From Rhodococcus sp. ARC_M5 (GTDB lineage: Bacteria > Actinomycetota > Actinomycetes > Mycobacteriales > Mycobacteriaceae): a stretch of 64,000 nt of DNA. Of the stretch, positions 7,874 to 16,258 are shown piece after piece. The position numbers and the translations under genes were made by a program. The notes under the pieces are model-generated. The model was not told where the DNA came from, searched no databases, and saw only the letters and a program-made list of their open reading frames with translations. The stretch's first letter is position 1. The number at the start of each line of letters is the position of its first letter. The stretch spans positions 1 through 64,000 of the forward strand of contig NZ_JALGQE010000010.1 of the NCBI RefSeq assembly GCF_022810405.1, read 5' to 3'.

Positions 7874-8983
7874 TCACTCGCGCCCCTGCGTCCGCACTTG
7901 ATCACCGACGAAATGTGTGTTCTCCGCAGACATCTCCCGGCTACCGGATCGCCCGACCAGGTCGTCGATTCGGTCGTCGAGACTGTGCGCGCGGGCCATC
8001 GCGTCGGACGTGCGCGCCTCGGTCTCCGAGGACTCGACCACATTCGCGAGTCGAACCAGTGCGGCCACCCGTCCGGTCAACTGTGTCCACACCACTTCCA
8101 GTGCACCGCGACGGGATTCGACCTGGGCGGCGGTATCCTCATCCACCATCGTCTCACCGATTCGGTTCAGCTCCGCCGCAACAGCGCGCAACGACGTCGC
8201 ATCGACCGAGATCTCGGTGAGCTCGACAAACAGATCCAGCTGATTGCGCTGGATCTCGAAGTACGTCGACTGCCACGCCGGCGACCGACGCACCCGATCG
8301 AACGAAGTGCCGGCCAGGAACAGCAAGGTGTCGTATCGATCGTCGAACCGGTCGTCCTTACGATCGACGAACTGGTCGACAAATCCGGTCGCCCACTCCA
8401 CCCGGTCGGCCACCGGGGTCCTCCGGGCCAGCGAGCTCACTCGATCCGTGGCCGCGTCCACCAGTGACAGGCCACGTTCGGCGATCGGCCCGAACTTCTG
8501 AGGCGCGGGCGTTCTCGTCAGGGCGTCGAACACTGCGTCCCGCTGGTCCAGATCGAGATGCACACCCTCTCGCCGTTCTTTCCGCGCCGCACGCACTCCG
8601 GTGGCGTAGTGCCGATTCGACATCACCACGGTGGTGCGGTGGTGATTGATGCGCTTGGTCAGCTCGGCGACTCGCAGCCGGTACGCCAGAGCCGATCCAG
8701 GCTTGCTCGTCGTGTCCTTGGCGCGCCACCGATCGCGCTCGTCCACCAGACTGCGCAGCGCGCCGAAGCCTCCGATCGACGGCAGCGAGCGTCCGGCATG
8801 CCAACGGTGAACGAGCACTGCTCGGGTGGCCTCGTCGACCTGCCCGGCCGCGATGGCGATAGCGGCCGCATCGGACAGTGGCTCGGAATGGCCGGGCAGC
8901 CGGCAGTCCGCACAGCGGCTGTGAACCTCGTCGTCGAATCGGGCACGCTGTTCGGCCGACCCACTGCCATCGAACTCGGACAT
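7874..8983 (-). CDS. hypothetical protein with N-terminal CxxC...H motif
   Basis: A 369-residue protein of unknown function. Near its start is CADCRLPGH (Cys24, Cys27, His32), a possible metal-binding knuckle. The rest is rich in charged helices, with RxxR/ERRE-type stretches and long amphipathic helical regions but no membrane segment. ATG 8983 is preferred over an upstream in-frame ATG at 9007 because AGGAG lies seven bases before it. It ends 35 bases from the convergent GntP gene and follows the oxidoreductase gene by about 70 bases on the same strand. I do not recognise a family. Confidence 0.7.
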   Translation of the reverse strand: MSEFDGSGSAEQRARFDDEVHSRCADCRLPGHSEPLSDAAAIAIAAGQVDEATRAVLVHRWHAGRSLPSIGGFGALRSLVDERDRWRAKDTTSKPGSALAYRLRVAELTKRINHHRTTVVMSNRHYATGVRAARKERREGVHLDLDQRDAVFDALTRTPAPQKFGPIAERGLSLVDAATDRVSSLARRTPVADRVEWATGFVDQFVDRKDDRFDDRYDTLLFLAGTSFDRVRRSPAWQSTYFEIQRNQLDLFVELTEISVDATSLRAVAAELNRIGETMVDEDTAAQVESRRGALEVVWTQLTGRVAALVRLANVVESSETEARTSDAMARAHSLDDRIDDLVGRSGSREMSAENTHFVGDQVRTQGRE

Positions 8984-9053
8984 CGCTTCTCCTAGGTCAC
9001 GCCGCATCGCGAGTGTCGTCTACGGATCGCTCGCACACGAGTGTTCCAGAACT

Positions 9054-10235
9054 TCAGATCAGACCGCGTAGCGATTGCTCGGTCTGCGGCTTCTTCTCGG
9101 CCAGCAGTGTGCGCGCCACGTCGAGGCCTTCCCAGACGTTCCACATGAGCACACCGCGAACGACAGCATCGTCATCGAGGTAGTAGACGACGCCTTCCTT
9201 GCCTACCGACTTCCAGTCCTCGACGACGTTCAGCGACATGGATACCGTGCCGATCGCCTGATAGCCGTCGTCGTAGACGTCGGAATAGAAGTACGGAGTG
9301 TACGAGTAGGACTCTGCGGCGCCGGCCATGTTGCGTCCGGCAGCCTTGCCCATCTCGGTTGCGTTGTCGACATGCTCGATGCGTCGGCGTCCCAGGATGG
9401 CGTCGGGATAGTTGGCCACGTCGCCCGCCGCGTAGACGTGTTCGTCGGCGGTCCGGAGGAACTCGTCGACGACGATGCCGTCGTCGACCGCCAACTCGGC
9501 AGTGTCGGCCAGTTCTGTGCTCGGACGGACGCCGAGACCGAACACGACGCCGTCCGCCTCCACGGTCGAGCCGTCGTCGAGCTGCAGTTGTACGCGCGCC
9601 GACGCCTCGGCACCGGAGACGACCTTGGTCCCTCGGCGCACGGTTACTCCGTGGCCGGCGAAGCCCTTGTCGAAACCGGCGGCCAGACTGGGCGGGAACA
9701 TATGCCCGCCCAAGACGGCGTCGGACGTCACGAAAGTGACCTTCACACCCTGGAGTGACAGGGCCGCTGCGATCTCGGTGCCGATGTAGCCGCCGCCGAC
9801 CACCGCAATGTGATCAGCGGTCTTCGTGAGCTCGCGTAGCGCTCGGTAGTCCGCAAAAGTGCGGAAGTACACAACGCGTGGGCTGGGGGCGAGTTCGAGC
9901 TGGTTCGGTACGGCTCCCGTGGCCAGAAGCAGCGTCCCGTACTCGTGGCGATCTCCCGATTCCGTCGTCACCGACGAGTTCGAGCGATCCAACGACACGA
10001 CCCGAGTTCCGGTGTGCACCTCTGCACCGGTGTCGGAGACGGTGTCGAGCGGAACCTGATCACGGCCGAACTCAGGGTCGGTCCACAGCTTCTTCGACAG
10101 GGCGGGTCGCGTGTACGGCTCGTCCGGGTCCGCGCCGAGTATGCCGATGGTTCCCGCGTCGTCCTGCTCGCGGATTCCGCGAGCGGCGCTGTCGGCGACC
10201 ATTCCCCCGCCGATGATCAGGTAGTCGTAACGCAT
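9054..10235 (-). CDS. FAD-dependent NAD(P)H oxidoreductase (ferredoxin reductase-like)
   Basis: A 393-residue two-dinucleotide-domain flavoprotein. FAD binding is shown by IIGGGMVADSA at 7-17 and by the late AAGDVANYPD (269-278); NAD(P)H binding by VVGGGYIGTEIA (145-156). There is no Cys-x-x-Cys disulfide motif, so it resembles putidaredoxin-reductase/AIF-like enzymes rather than thioredoxin reductases. The C-terminal domain (about 320-393) is the reductase dimerisation type. GAGGAG is positioned seven bases before the ATG. No ferredoxin or oxygenase gene is adjacent, so its electron acceptor is unknown. Confidence 0.85.
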   Translation of the reverse strand: MRYDYLIIGGGMVADSAARGIREQDDAGTIGILGADPDEPYTRPALSKKLWTDPEFGRDQVPLDTVSDTGAEVHTGTRVVSLDRSNSSVTTESGDRHEYGTLLLATGAVPNQLELAPSPRVVYFRTFADYRALRELTKTADHIAVVGGGYIGTEIAAALSLQGVKVTFVTSDAVLGGHMFPPSLAAGFDKGFAGHGVTVRRGTKVVSGAEASARVQLQLDDGSTVEADGVVFGLGVRPSTELADTAELAVDDGIVVDEFLRTADEHVYAAGDVANYPDAILGRRRIEHVDNATEMGKAAGRNMAGAAESYSYTPYFYSDVYDDGYQAIGTVSMSLNVVEDWKSVGKEGVVYYLDDDAVVRGVLMWNVWEGLDVARTLLAEKKPQTEQSLRGLI

Positions 10236-10504
10236 CGTTCACTCCTCGAAAGTCGACGTGATTCGCTCCATGGGCTACCCGGGACAGCGCCGGGGCAATC
10301 TTCGCGCTGTTCGGCTCGACGAATCTCCTGGTACTGGAACCGACCGGACTGTATGCAGCATCACACCCCGAAGAGGTTGGCCCAGGCCCGTCGAGTGGGC
10401 ATGTTGGTCATGGCGAGGAAACATCGTTTTTACTCGAGACGAGCTGTAACAGTTCCGGCCGACCGAACGACTCACACCTCAGGACGCGAACAAAAGGAGA
10501 CGAT

Positions 10505-10774
10505 GTGACTGTTCAGATCGATTCGCTCGCAATTGGCAACGAGACCGCCGATATCGCGACAGCCGACGTCGACCAGCTCTTCGACGAAGTTTCAACGCTG
10601 GACGCCACCATCCTCGACGCCATCGAGCGTCGCACCCGCCTTGCCCGCACACTCGCTGCGGCAACACCCGACGCCACCGCGTCGAGCCAGGAAACCGAGC
10701 CGTACGCCGAGCTGGGTAACGACGGTCACGTTTTTTCGCGCATGCTTTCCCGCCTCGCGCAGATCACCCGATAA
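10505..10774 (+). CDS. AroQ-type chorismate mutase-like protein, probably catalytically degenerate
   Basis: An 89-residue, mostly helical protein. The segment from residue 22 (DVDQLFDEVSTLDATILDAIERR) has the spacing of the first AroQ helix, and the end (YAELGNDGHVFSRMLSRLAQ) resembles the C-terminal helix of the small actinobacterial chorismate mutase. However, the early catalytic Arg of the L-R-x-x-I-D pattern is Phe here, and the mid-helix Lys and the R-E pair before the last helix are not evident. It may therefore be a non-catalytic paralogue, perhaps a binding partner of DAHP synthase. GTG 10505 has AAAGGAG at a suitable distance. A strong terminator follows, so it is monocistronic. Confidence 0.65.
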   Translation: MTVQIDSLAIGNETADIATADVDQLFDEVSTLDATILDAIERRTRLARTLAAATPDATASSQETEPYAELGNDGHVFSRMLSRLAQITR

Positions 10775-10797
10775 CGCCCCTTTCAGCTTCGCAGTCT

Positions 10798-10831
10798 GCG
10801 ACCCCGCCGAGCACCTGCTCGGCGGGGTCGC
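10798..10831 (+). terminator. strong intrinsic-type hairpin after the AroQ-like gene
   Basis: GCGACCCCGCCGAGC (10798-10812) pairs perfectly with GCTCGGCGGGGTCGC (10817-10831): a 15-bp GC-rich stem closed by a four-base loop. There is no long T-run, which is common for actinobacterial terminators. Confidence 0.85.
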
Positions 10832-10942
10832 GTCGTGTCGGGGCGGTGCGGCCGGTGACTTTTCGGATCTGCAGCTGTCAGTACGAGCAAGACCGTTGTT
10901 CGACGGTTCGAAGCAGCAGGTTCCCGCAGAAAAGGTGTATCC

Positions 10943-11350
10943 ATGTCCCGAATGCTGTTCGCCAACATGCCCGTCCGCGATGTCGTCGCCACCCGCGCAT
11001 TCTTCGAGGGTCTCGGATTCGAATTCAACGATGTGTTCAGCGACGAGAACTGTGCCTCGATGGTCGTCAGCGATCAGGCGACCGTGATGTTCTTGGCCAC
11101 TTCTCGGTTCGAGGACTTCATCTCGGACTCGATCTGCGACACGGGCTCGGCTCGGGAAGTACTGATGTGTGTTTCGGCCGACAGCCGCGAAGAGGTCGAT
11201 TCGCTCACCGACGCGGCGATCGCCGCGGGTGGATCGAAGTGGATGGAGCCCCAGGACCACGGGTTCATGTACGGCCGGGCGTTCCGAGATCTCGACTACC
11301 ACGTGTGGGAAGTGATGTGGATGGACCCGTCGGCCGTCCCGGAGAGCTGA
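10943..11350 (+). CDS. VOC-family (glyoxalase/bleomycin resistance-like) protein
   Basis: A 135-residue single VOC protein with two beta-alpha-beta-beta-beta modules: FANMPVRDVVATRAFFEGLGFEF at the start and EVDSLTDAAIAAGG followed by GFMYGRAFRDLDYHVWEVMW at the end. The final Glu of HVWEVMW sits at the usual metal-ligand position. Such proteins serve as dioxygenases, lyases or antibiotic-binding proteins, and the substrate cannot be predicted. It is transcribed towards the sigma factor gene, with only 12 bases between the two stops. Confidence 0.85.
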   Translation: MSRMLFANMPVRDVVATRAFFEGLGFEFNDVFSDENCASMVVSDQATVMFLATSRFEDFISDSICDTGSAREVLMCVSADSREEVDSLTDAAIAAGGSKWMEPQDHGFMYGRAFRDLDYHVWEVMWMDPSAVPES

Positions 11351-11362
11351 CCGACCTTGTGC

Positions 11363-12337
11363 CTAGAGGCGGTCGGGTAAACCGAAGCGATCGAACAGAC
11401 TCAGATCGAAGAAGCAGGCCACGTGCCCGACCCCTCTGGCATCGACATCGAGAACATGCAGCTGGAACGGCCGGTGCACACCGCCCTCACTCAGCATGTA
11501 GAGCCCGTACGCAGGTTGACCGTTGGCAGAGGTCGACACCATCCGCATATCCCCCGCCCCGTTTGCAGGGCAGTTGTTTCGAATGAGCGATCCGATCGTC
11601 TCGCCACCCTGGTACCACCCGACGAACGGCGGCATTTCCCACACCGCGTCCGAGGTGAACAATGTGACCAGTCGGTCGATGTCGTAGCTCTCGAAACACT
11701 CCACGTACTGGCTGAGAAGTTTCTGTAGCTCCGCGGATTCGATGGGCTCGACGTTGTCGAGCTCGGGCGCGATCTCGTCCAGGCGCTCCCGTGCTCGCTG
11801 CAGGAGGCTGTTGACGGCGGTCGTCGTCGTGGCGAGAACTTCGGCAACTTCCGACGCCTTCCACTGCAACACTTCGCGCATCAGCAGCACCGCGCGTTGC
11901 CGCGACGACAGATGTTGCAGGGAGGCGACGAAGGCGAGCCGCACGGACTCCTTGGCCACCACGATGGAGGCGGGATCAGTTGCATCCGCCAGATCGGAAT
12001 CGGCGATCGGCTCGAGCCACGGAATCTCGTTGTTCTGCACGAGTTCGTCGGTGGGTCCGGAACTCGGTGCACCCAAGCCGGTCGGCAGAGGACGCTTCGC
12101 CCGACCCTCCAGCGCGGTGAGGCAGGTGTTGGTTGCGATGCGGTACAGCCACGTGCGCAGGGACGAACGGCCCTCGTAGTTGGCGTACCCACGCCAGGCG
12201 CGAATGTACGTTTCCTGCAGCAGATCCTCGGCATCGTGAATCGACCCGGTCATGCGATAGCAGTGCGCGAGCAACTCACGACGAAAGGGATCGAACTGCT
12301 GGACGAAGTCGTCCTTCTGATCCGAGGCCACGGTCAT
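11363..12337 (-). CDS. sigG: SigG-type sigma-70 factor with C-terminal SnoaL-like domain
   Basis: A 324-residue ECF-type sigma factor. Region 2 is FRRELLAHCYRMTGS followed by HDAEDLLQETYIRAW; region 4 is LSSRQRAVLLMREVLQW with an HTH around SEVAEVLATTTTAVNSLLQRAR. The last 120 residues form a SnoaL/NTF2-like domain (YVECFESYDIDRLVTLFTSDAVWEMPPF), as in the SigJ/SigG branch of actinobacterial sigma factors, which usually lack a separate anti-sigma gene and may use this domain for self-regulation. ATG 12337 gives the standard N-terminus; the open frame continues upstream across the divergent gene and is ignored. Confidence 0.88.
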   Translation of the reverse strand: MTVASDQKDDFVQQFDPFRRELLAHCYRMTGSIHDAEDLLQETYIRAWRGYANYEGRSSLRTWLYRIATNTCLTALEGRAKRPLPTGLGAPSSGPTDELVQNNEIPWLEPIADSDLADATDPASIVVAKESVRLAFVASLQHLSSRQRAVLLMREVLQWKASEVAEVLATTTTAVNSLLQRARERLDEIAPELDNVEPIESAELQKLLSQYVECFESYDIDRLVTLFTSDAVWEMPPFVGWYQGGETIGSLIRNNCPANGAGDMRMVSTSANGQPAYGLYMLSEGGVHRPFQLHVLDVDARGVGHVACFFDLSLFDRFGLPDRL

Positions 12338-12428
12338 GCGGTAGAGCGTAAACCGGACCCGGTCGCGCCACAGGTCGAACGCGCGCCGCCGAAAGGATTG
12401 CCGACTCTTCTGCGTTAACCTCGGCATC

Positions 12429-13409
12429 GTGACATCGGCAACGAGTATCGACGACTTGGTCGAAGAGCTGTACCTGCAGCGTCGTCGAGCGTGGGAAGCC
12501 GCTCTCGTCACCGCGCAGAATTTCCTCGAGACCATCGCCGACGAGATTCTCGAGGACGTCGATCGAGACCGCTTGAATGCGCAGACGGCTCGCATCAAGG
12601 ACCCGGGCAGATCGGCCGACAAACTGCGCCGCTATCTCTCCGAGGGGCGAATCGACGAGCCCACCGACGCGGACGCCGTCGCCGAGGCGTTGCCCGATCT
12701 GGTCGGCGTCAAGGTGCTGTGCAAGACCCCGCGCGATCAGCTGTCGTTCGTCGCTGCGCTCGAGCGAGCATGCAACGACCCCGAGTGTTCTGTGCGGTTC
12801 GCGCAACCACCCACCGACTACGTCGCCTTTCCCAAGCCGAGTGGCTACCGCGCGTACCACGCCGTGTTGGTCGTTCGAGTGGCCACACATCAGGGTGATC
12901 TCGACGTGAAGGTCGAAGTGCAGGTCAAGACCCGCCTGCAGGACGCCTGGGGCGAGCTGACCCACGAGGACATGTACAAGCCCGGTGAGGCACTCAAGCC
13001 GACCAAGAAGCACACCGATTACGCCGCGCACATGGCCCACCTGCTCGATCAGGTGGATGCGATGGCCGATGATCTTGCCGCGCAGCTCGACTCGTTGACA
13101 GCCGCGTCGAAGGATGGGGGCGTGCTCGCGGCCGACCCGATTCCGAAGGATCCGGACTTCATCAGCGCCAGGGTCACCCGCACCGGTCCACGCTATGCAC
13201 TCGCCGTCGGCCCGGACGGCCGCAGGGGCCTCGTTCCCGCTCGATCGGTGAAAGCGGTCATCGGCTCGACCGACCGGATCGCCGTCAACGATTATCTCGA
13301 AGTGGGCGACTTCATCGATGTGGTCGTCGAGGACTCCGAGGATGCGCTCTACTATCACCTCACCTCGCAGCCGCCACGGCGCAAACCTGCGAAGAAGCGC
13401 AAGCGCTGA
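12429..13409 (+). CDS. RelA/SpoT-domain (p)ppGpp synthetase-like protein with S1-like tail
   Basis: A 326-residue protein with a single nucleotidyltransferase domain and no HD hydrolase domain. Synthetase motifs are in order: TARIKDPGRSADKL (about 53-66), DLVGVKVLC with Asp90, YVAFPKPSGYRAYH (131-144), VEVQVKT with Glu163, and HEDMYK (179-184). Two usual Arg positions are Lys (GVKV, QVKT). Residues about 243-315 form a beta-rich S1/OB-like module (ISARVTRTGPRYALAVGP, then GRRGLVPARS), followed by a basic tail (RRKPAKKRKR). It is divergent from sigG, with 91 bases between the starts; GTG 12429 begins it. Whether it makes alarmone is open, since some stand-alone actinobacterial homologues are reported inactive. 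Confidence 0.85.
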   Translation: MTSATSIDDLVEELYLQRRRAWEAALVTAQNFLETIADEILEDVDRDRLNAQTARIKDPGRSADKLRRYLSEGRIDEPTDADAVAEALPDLVGVKVLCKTPRDQLSFVAALERACNDPECSVRFAQPPTDYVAFPKPSGYRAYHAVLVVRVATHQGDLDVKVEVQVKTRLQDAWGELTHEDMYKPGEALKPTKKHTDYAAHMAHLLDQVDAMADDLAAQLDSLTAASKDGGVLAADPIPKDPDFISARVTRTGPRYALAVGPDGRRGLVPARSVKAVIGSTDRIAVNDYLEVGDFIDVVVEDSEDALYYHLTSQPPRRKPAKKRKR

Positions 13410-13459
13410 CCTGGAGTTCTCAGGAACATCTCACGTCGGTCCGGTAGACATGCCTTCTC

Positions 13460-14929
13460 GTGACCACTACCGAGAATTCCACGGTCGTCACCGATGCCGA
13501 CACTGTCGACACTGCGGCCGATACGAGAGGGTCCGCCAACCGGTACGCGAGGTTTCGCACAGCCGAGACGGTGGTGCCGGCCATCTCGTTCGCCGTTCTG
13601 GCGAGTCTGTACGCGACGATGTCCGTGCTGGGGCATCGCCAACTCCGCACATCCGGGTTCGATCTGGGGATATTCGTCCAGCAGATCGCGTCGTACTCGC
13701 AGTTTCGGGTGCCGACCTCCGACCTGCTCGGGACCGGGTTCAACACCCTGGGCGACCATTTCTCCCCCATCACCGCGTTGCTCGGCCCCGTCTATCGATT
13801 GTTCCCGCACGCCGAGACGTTGCTGATCGCGCAGGCCGTGCTGTTCGCACTGGCCGTGATCCCCATCGCTCGGCTGGCGGCTCAGAAGTTCGGCACGACC
13901 GTCGGCGTCGTGATCGCCGCGGCGTTCGGACTGTCGTGGGGTGTCCAGGCGGCGTTGAACTTCGACTTCCACGAGGTGGCGTTCGCGATGCCGCTGCTGG
14001 CGATGTCGATGGTCGCGCTGGTTCGACGCCGCTGGCTGCCTGCCCTGGCCTGGGCTCTACCTCTGGTATTCGTCAAGGAGGACATGGGCCTGACGGTGAT
14101 CGTGATCGGCGCTCTGGTGGCATTGTGGACGACCGGAAGAACACGCATTCTGGGGGCGCTGACGGCTGTATGGGGGCTGGCCTGGGTGGTTCTCGCGGTC
14201 AAGGTGATCGTCCCGGCGCTCAGTTCGGACAACTCGTACGACCAAGGCTCCAAACTGCCTCCACTCGGTGAAGGCATCGCCGACACAGCGCACGGGTTGG
14301 TCGCAGGCGATTCCCGAGCGGCCACCGCCTTTCTACTACTCGCGGTCACCGGCTTCTTCGCCCTGCGATCCCCGCTGTTGCTGGTCGCCGTACCGACGAT
14401 CGCGTGGCGCTTTCTCAGTGACAACACCAACTTCTGGAAGCCGATCTACCACTACAACGCGATTCTGATGGTCATCGTGTTCGTCGCCTTGCTCGACGCG
14501 TTGGCGCGTAGCCACCGGCACGGTCAACTCACCGAACGAGGCCGAAAGCTGATCGTCGCGTTCGTGGCAGCGTTCGCGGTGATCGCGTTGCCGTTCCTGC
14601 CCATGTCGCGGGTGGTGCAGGCGCAAGAGTGGACGATCGATCCGCAAGTGACGACCGTCCGAGAGATATCCGAGTCGATTCCCGCAGGCAATCGAGTGGC
14701 TGCGTCGAACAATCTCGTCGCACAGCTCGTCGCCGACCACGACGTGTCGGTCTTTCCGCAGCGCGCCACCGATTCGACCGTCCCGGATTGGATCGTCGTC
14801 AACCAGCAACGGCCTGCAGGGTGGCCGACGGACGAGACCGGGGATCTCCAGGCAGTCGACCGGGCGCTGTCGACCGGATACGACGTCGTCTACTCCGTCG
14901 ACGGTATCGAGGTCCTCCACCGCCGGTGA
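13460..14929 (+). CDS. DUF2079 polytopic membrane protein
   Basis: A 489-residue protein with a hydrophilic N-terminus of about 35 residues and some 10-12 hydrophobic segments, then a soluble C-terminal portion of about 90 residues. The early TSGFDLGIFVQQ, DHFSPITALLGPVYRLFP and FDFHEVAFAMPL segments are characteristic of DUF2079, a family related to membrane glycosyltransferases of the GT-C type; the FDLGIF and DHFSP acidic residues would lie on the outer face. Function is unknown, possibly in cell-envelope glycan transfer. GTG 13460 was used. Confidence 0.82.
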   Translation: MTTTENSTVVTDADTVDTAADTRGSANRYARFRTAETVVPAISFAVLASLYATMSVLGHRQLRTSGFDLGIFVQQIASYSQFRVPTSDLLGTGFNTLGDHFSPITALLGPVYRLFPHAETLLIAQAVLFALAVIPIARLAAQKFGTTVGVVIAAAFGLSWGVQAALNFDFHEVAFAMPLLAMSMVALVRRRWLPALAWALPLVFVKEDMGLTVIVIGALVALWTTGRTRILGALTAVWGLAWVVLAVKVIVPALSSDNSYDQGSKLPPLGEGIADTAHGLVAGDSRAATAFLLLAVTGFFALRSPLLLVAVPTIAWRFLSDNTNFWKPIYHYNAILMVIVFVALLDALARSHRHGQLTERGRKLIVAFVAAFAVIALPFLPMSRVVQAQEWTIDPQVTTVREISESIPAGNRVAASNNLVAQLVADHDVSVFPQRATDSTVPDWIVVNQQRPAGWPTDETGDLQAVDRALSTGYDVVYSVDGIEVLHRR

Positions 14930-14977
14930 GTCGTCCCGATTAGTGTTTGAGCCGATCGACCCCTCGCTCGACTCACC

Positions 14978-16180
14978 GTGACGACAATCGCAAGGCAGGT
15001 ACAGATTATCGACGCTCGAACCGGCGATCTCGGCGCCACCAAGACCGCATCGAAGCGCTCGCCGTGGAATCGCAAGAATCCCTACCTCGCGCAGATCCTG
15101 AGCAACCGACGCCTGTCCGGTCCCGAGTCCGCCAAGGAAGTCCGGCATTTTGCGGTCGCACTCGGCGAGAGCGGCATCGCCTACGAGGCCGGCGACGGAT
15201 TCGGCGTCAAACCGGTCAACGACGCGGCACTGGTCGCTGCCGTCATCGAGCGTCTCGGAGTGCCGGCCGACACCGCAGTCCACACGAAGTCCGGCGAGAT
15301 CACCCTGGCCCACGCGTTGACCACGGACTACGAGATCGGTATCCCGTCGATGGATCTGATCGAGGCGGTGGCCGAACGCGCCGGTGACGCCGAACTCGAC
15401 CACGTTCTGCAGAACGGCGACCGAGCATCGTTCGACGCCTGGACATGGGGTCGCGACGTCGTGGACGTTCTCGACCTCGATCGACCGGGCGCATTCGATC
15501 CAGCCGAATTTCTCGGTTTGCTGCGTCCACTGCAACACCGGGTCTACTCGATTTCGTCGTCACCGATCGCGCACGCGGGCACCGTACATCTGACCGTGTC
15601 CACAGTCCGGTACCGATCGGCCGAGCGTGATCGCGGCGGCGTCTGCTCGACGTATCTCGCCGATCGCGTCGGGGACGGACACCAGGCCGGGGTGTTCCTG
15701 TCGGCCAACAAGTCCTTCCGCCTCCCATCCGACGACACCCCGATCATCATGATCGGTCCGGGAACCGGAGTGGCACCGTTCAGAGCTTTCCTGCACGAGC
15801 GTCGCGCACGGGGCGCTACGGGCGAGAACTGGCTGTTCTTCGGCGATCAGCATCGGTCGAGCGACTTCCTGTACGAGGACGAGCTCGTCGATTTCGAGCG
15901 AGACGGCCTGCTGACTCGACTCGATCTGGCCTTCTCTCGCGACCAACCGCAGAAGATCTATGTGCAGCACCGCATGCCCGAGTCGGGTAAGCAGCTGTAC
16001 GGGTGGCTCGAAGCAGGTGCGCACCTCTACGTGTGCGGTGATGCGGCCCGGATGGCCAAAGGTGTCGACGAGGCACTGCACGAGATCGTCGCCGAACACG
16101 GTGGTCGCTCCCCCGACGCGACCGAGGACTACGTCAACGACCTCAAGCGATCCAAGCGCTACCTGCGCGACGTGTACTGA
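14978..16180 (+). CDS. CysJ-like FAD/NADPH reductase lacking the flavodoxin domain
   Basis: A 400-residue flavoprotein resembling the C-terminal part of sulfite reductase alpha subunit/cytochrome P450 reductase. The FAD site is RVYSISSSP (188-196) with GGVCSTYL (220-227); NADPH binding is shown by MIGPGTGVAPFRAFL (258-272), YLCGDA-type LYVCGDAARMAKGVD, and a terminal Tyr. The connecting domain (about 60-180) is present, but there is no N-terminal FMN/flavodoxin domain, so electrons must pass directly or through a separate ferredoxin or flavodoxin. The GTG start at 14978 lies 48 bases after the DUF2079 stop. Confidence 0.85.
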   Translation: MTTIARQVQIIDARTGDLGATKTASKRSPWNRKNPYLAQILSNRRLSGPESAKEVRHFAVALGESGIAYEAGDGFGVKPVNDAALVAAVIERLGVPADTAVHTKSGEITLAHALTTDYEIGIPSMDLIEAVAERAGDAELDHVLQNGDRASFDAWTWGRDVVDVLDLDRPGAFDPAEFLGLLRPLQHRVYSISSSPIAHAGTVHLTVSTVRYRSAERDRGGVCSTYLADRVGDGHQAGVFLSANKSFRLPSDDTPIIMIGPGTGVAPFRAFLHERRARGATGENWLFFGDQHRSSDFLYEDELVDFERDGLLTRLDLAFSRDQPQKIYVQHRMPESGKQLYGWLEAGAHLYVCGDAARMAKGVDEALHEIVAEHGGRSPDATEDYVNDLKRSKRYLRDVY

Positions 16181-16258
16181 CGAGCCTTTCTTGTCGGACC
16201 CCCTCGCTACGGTCTCGGATACAGGCATCAGTTCTCGTCCGAGAAGAGGGTTTGCATC

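Noticed and set aside
6372-7901. 509-codon plus-strand frame
   Set aside because: It is a shadow of the GntP gene with Arg/His-rich translation; the GntP frame has clear membrane segments.
10890-10920. Possible LexA (SOS) box near TTCGACGGTTCGAAG
   Set aside because: It does not match the actinobacterial TCGAAC-N4-GTTCGA spacing, and the adjacent VOC gene is not an expected SOS gene.
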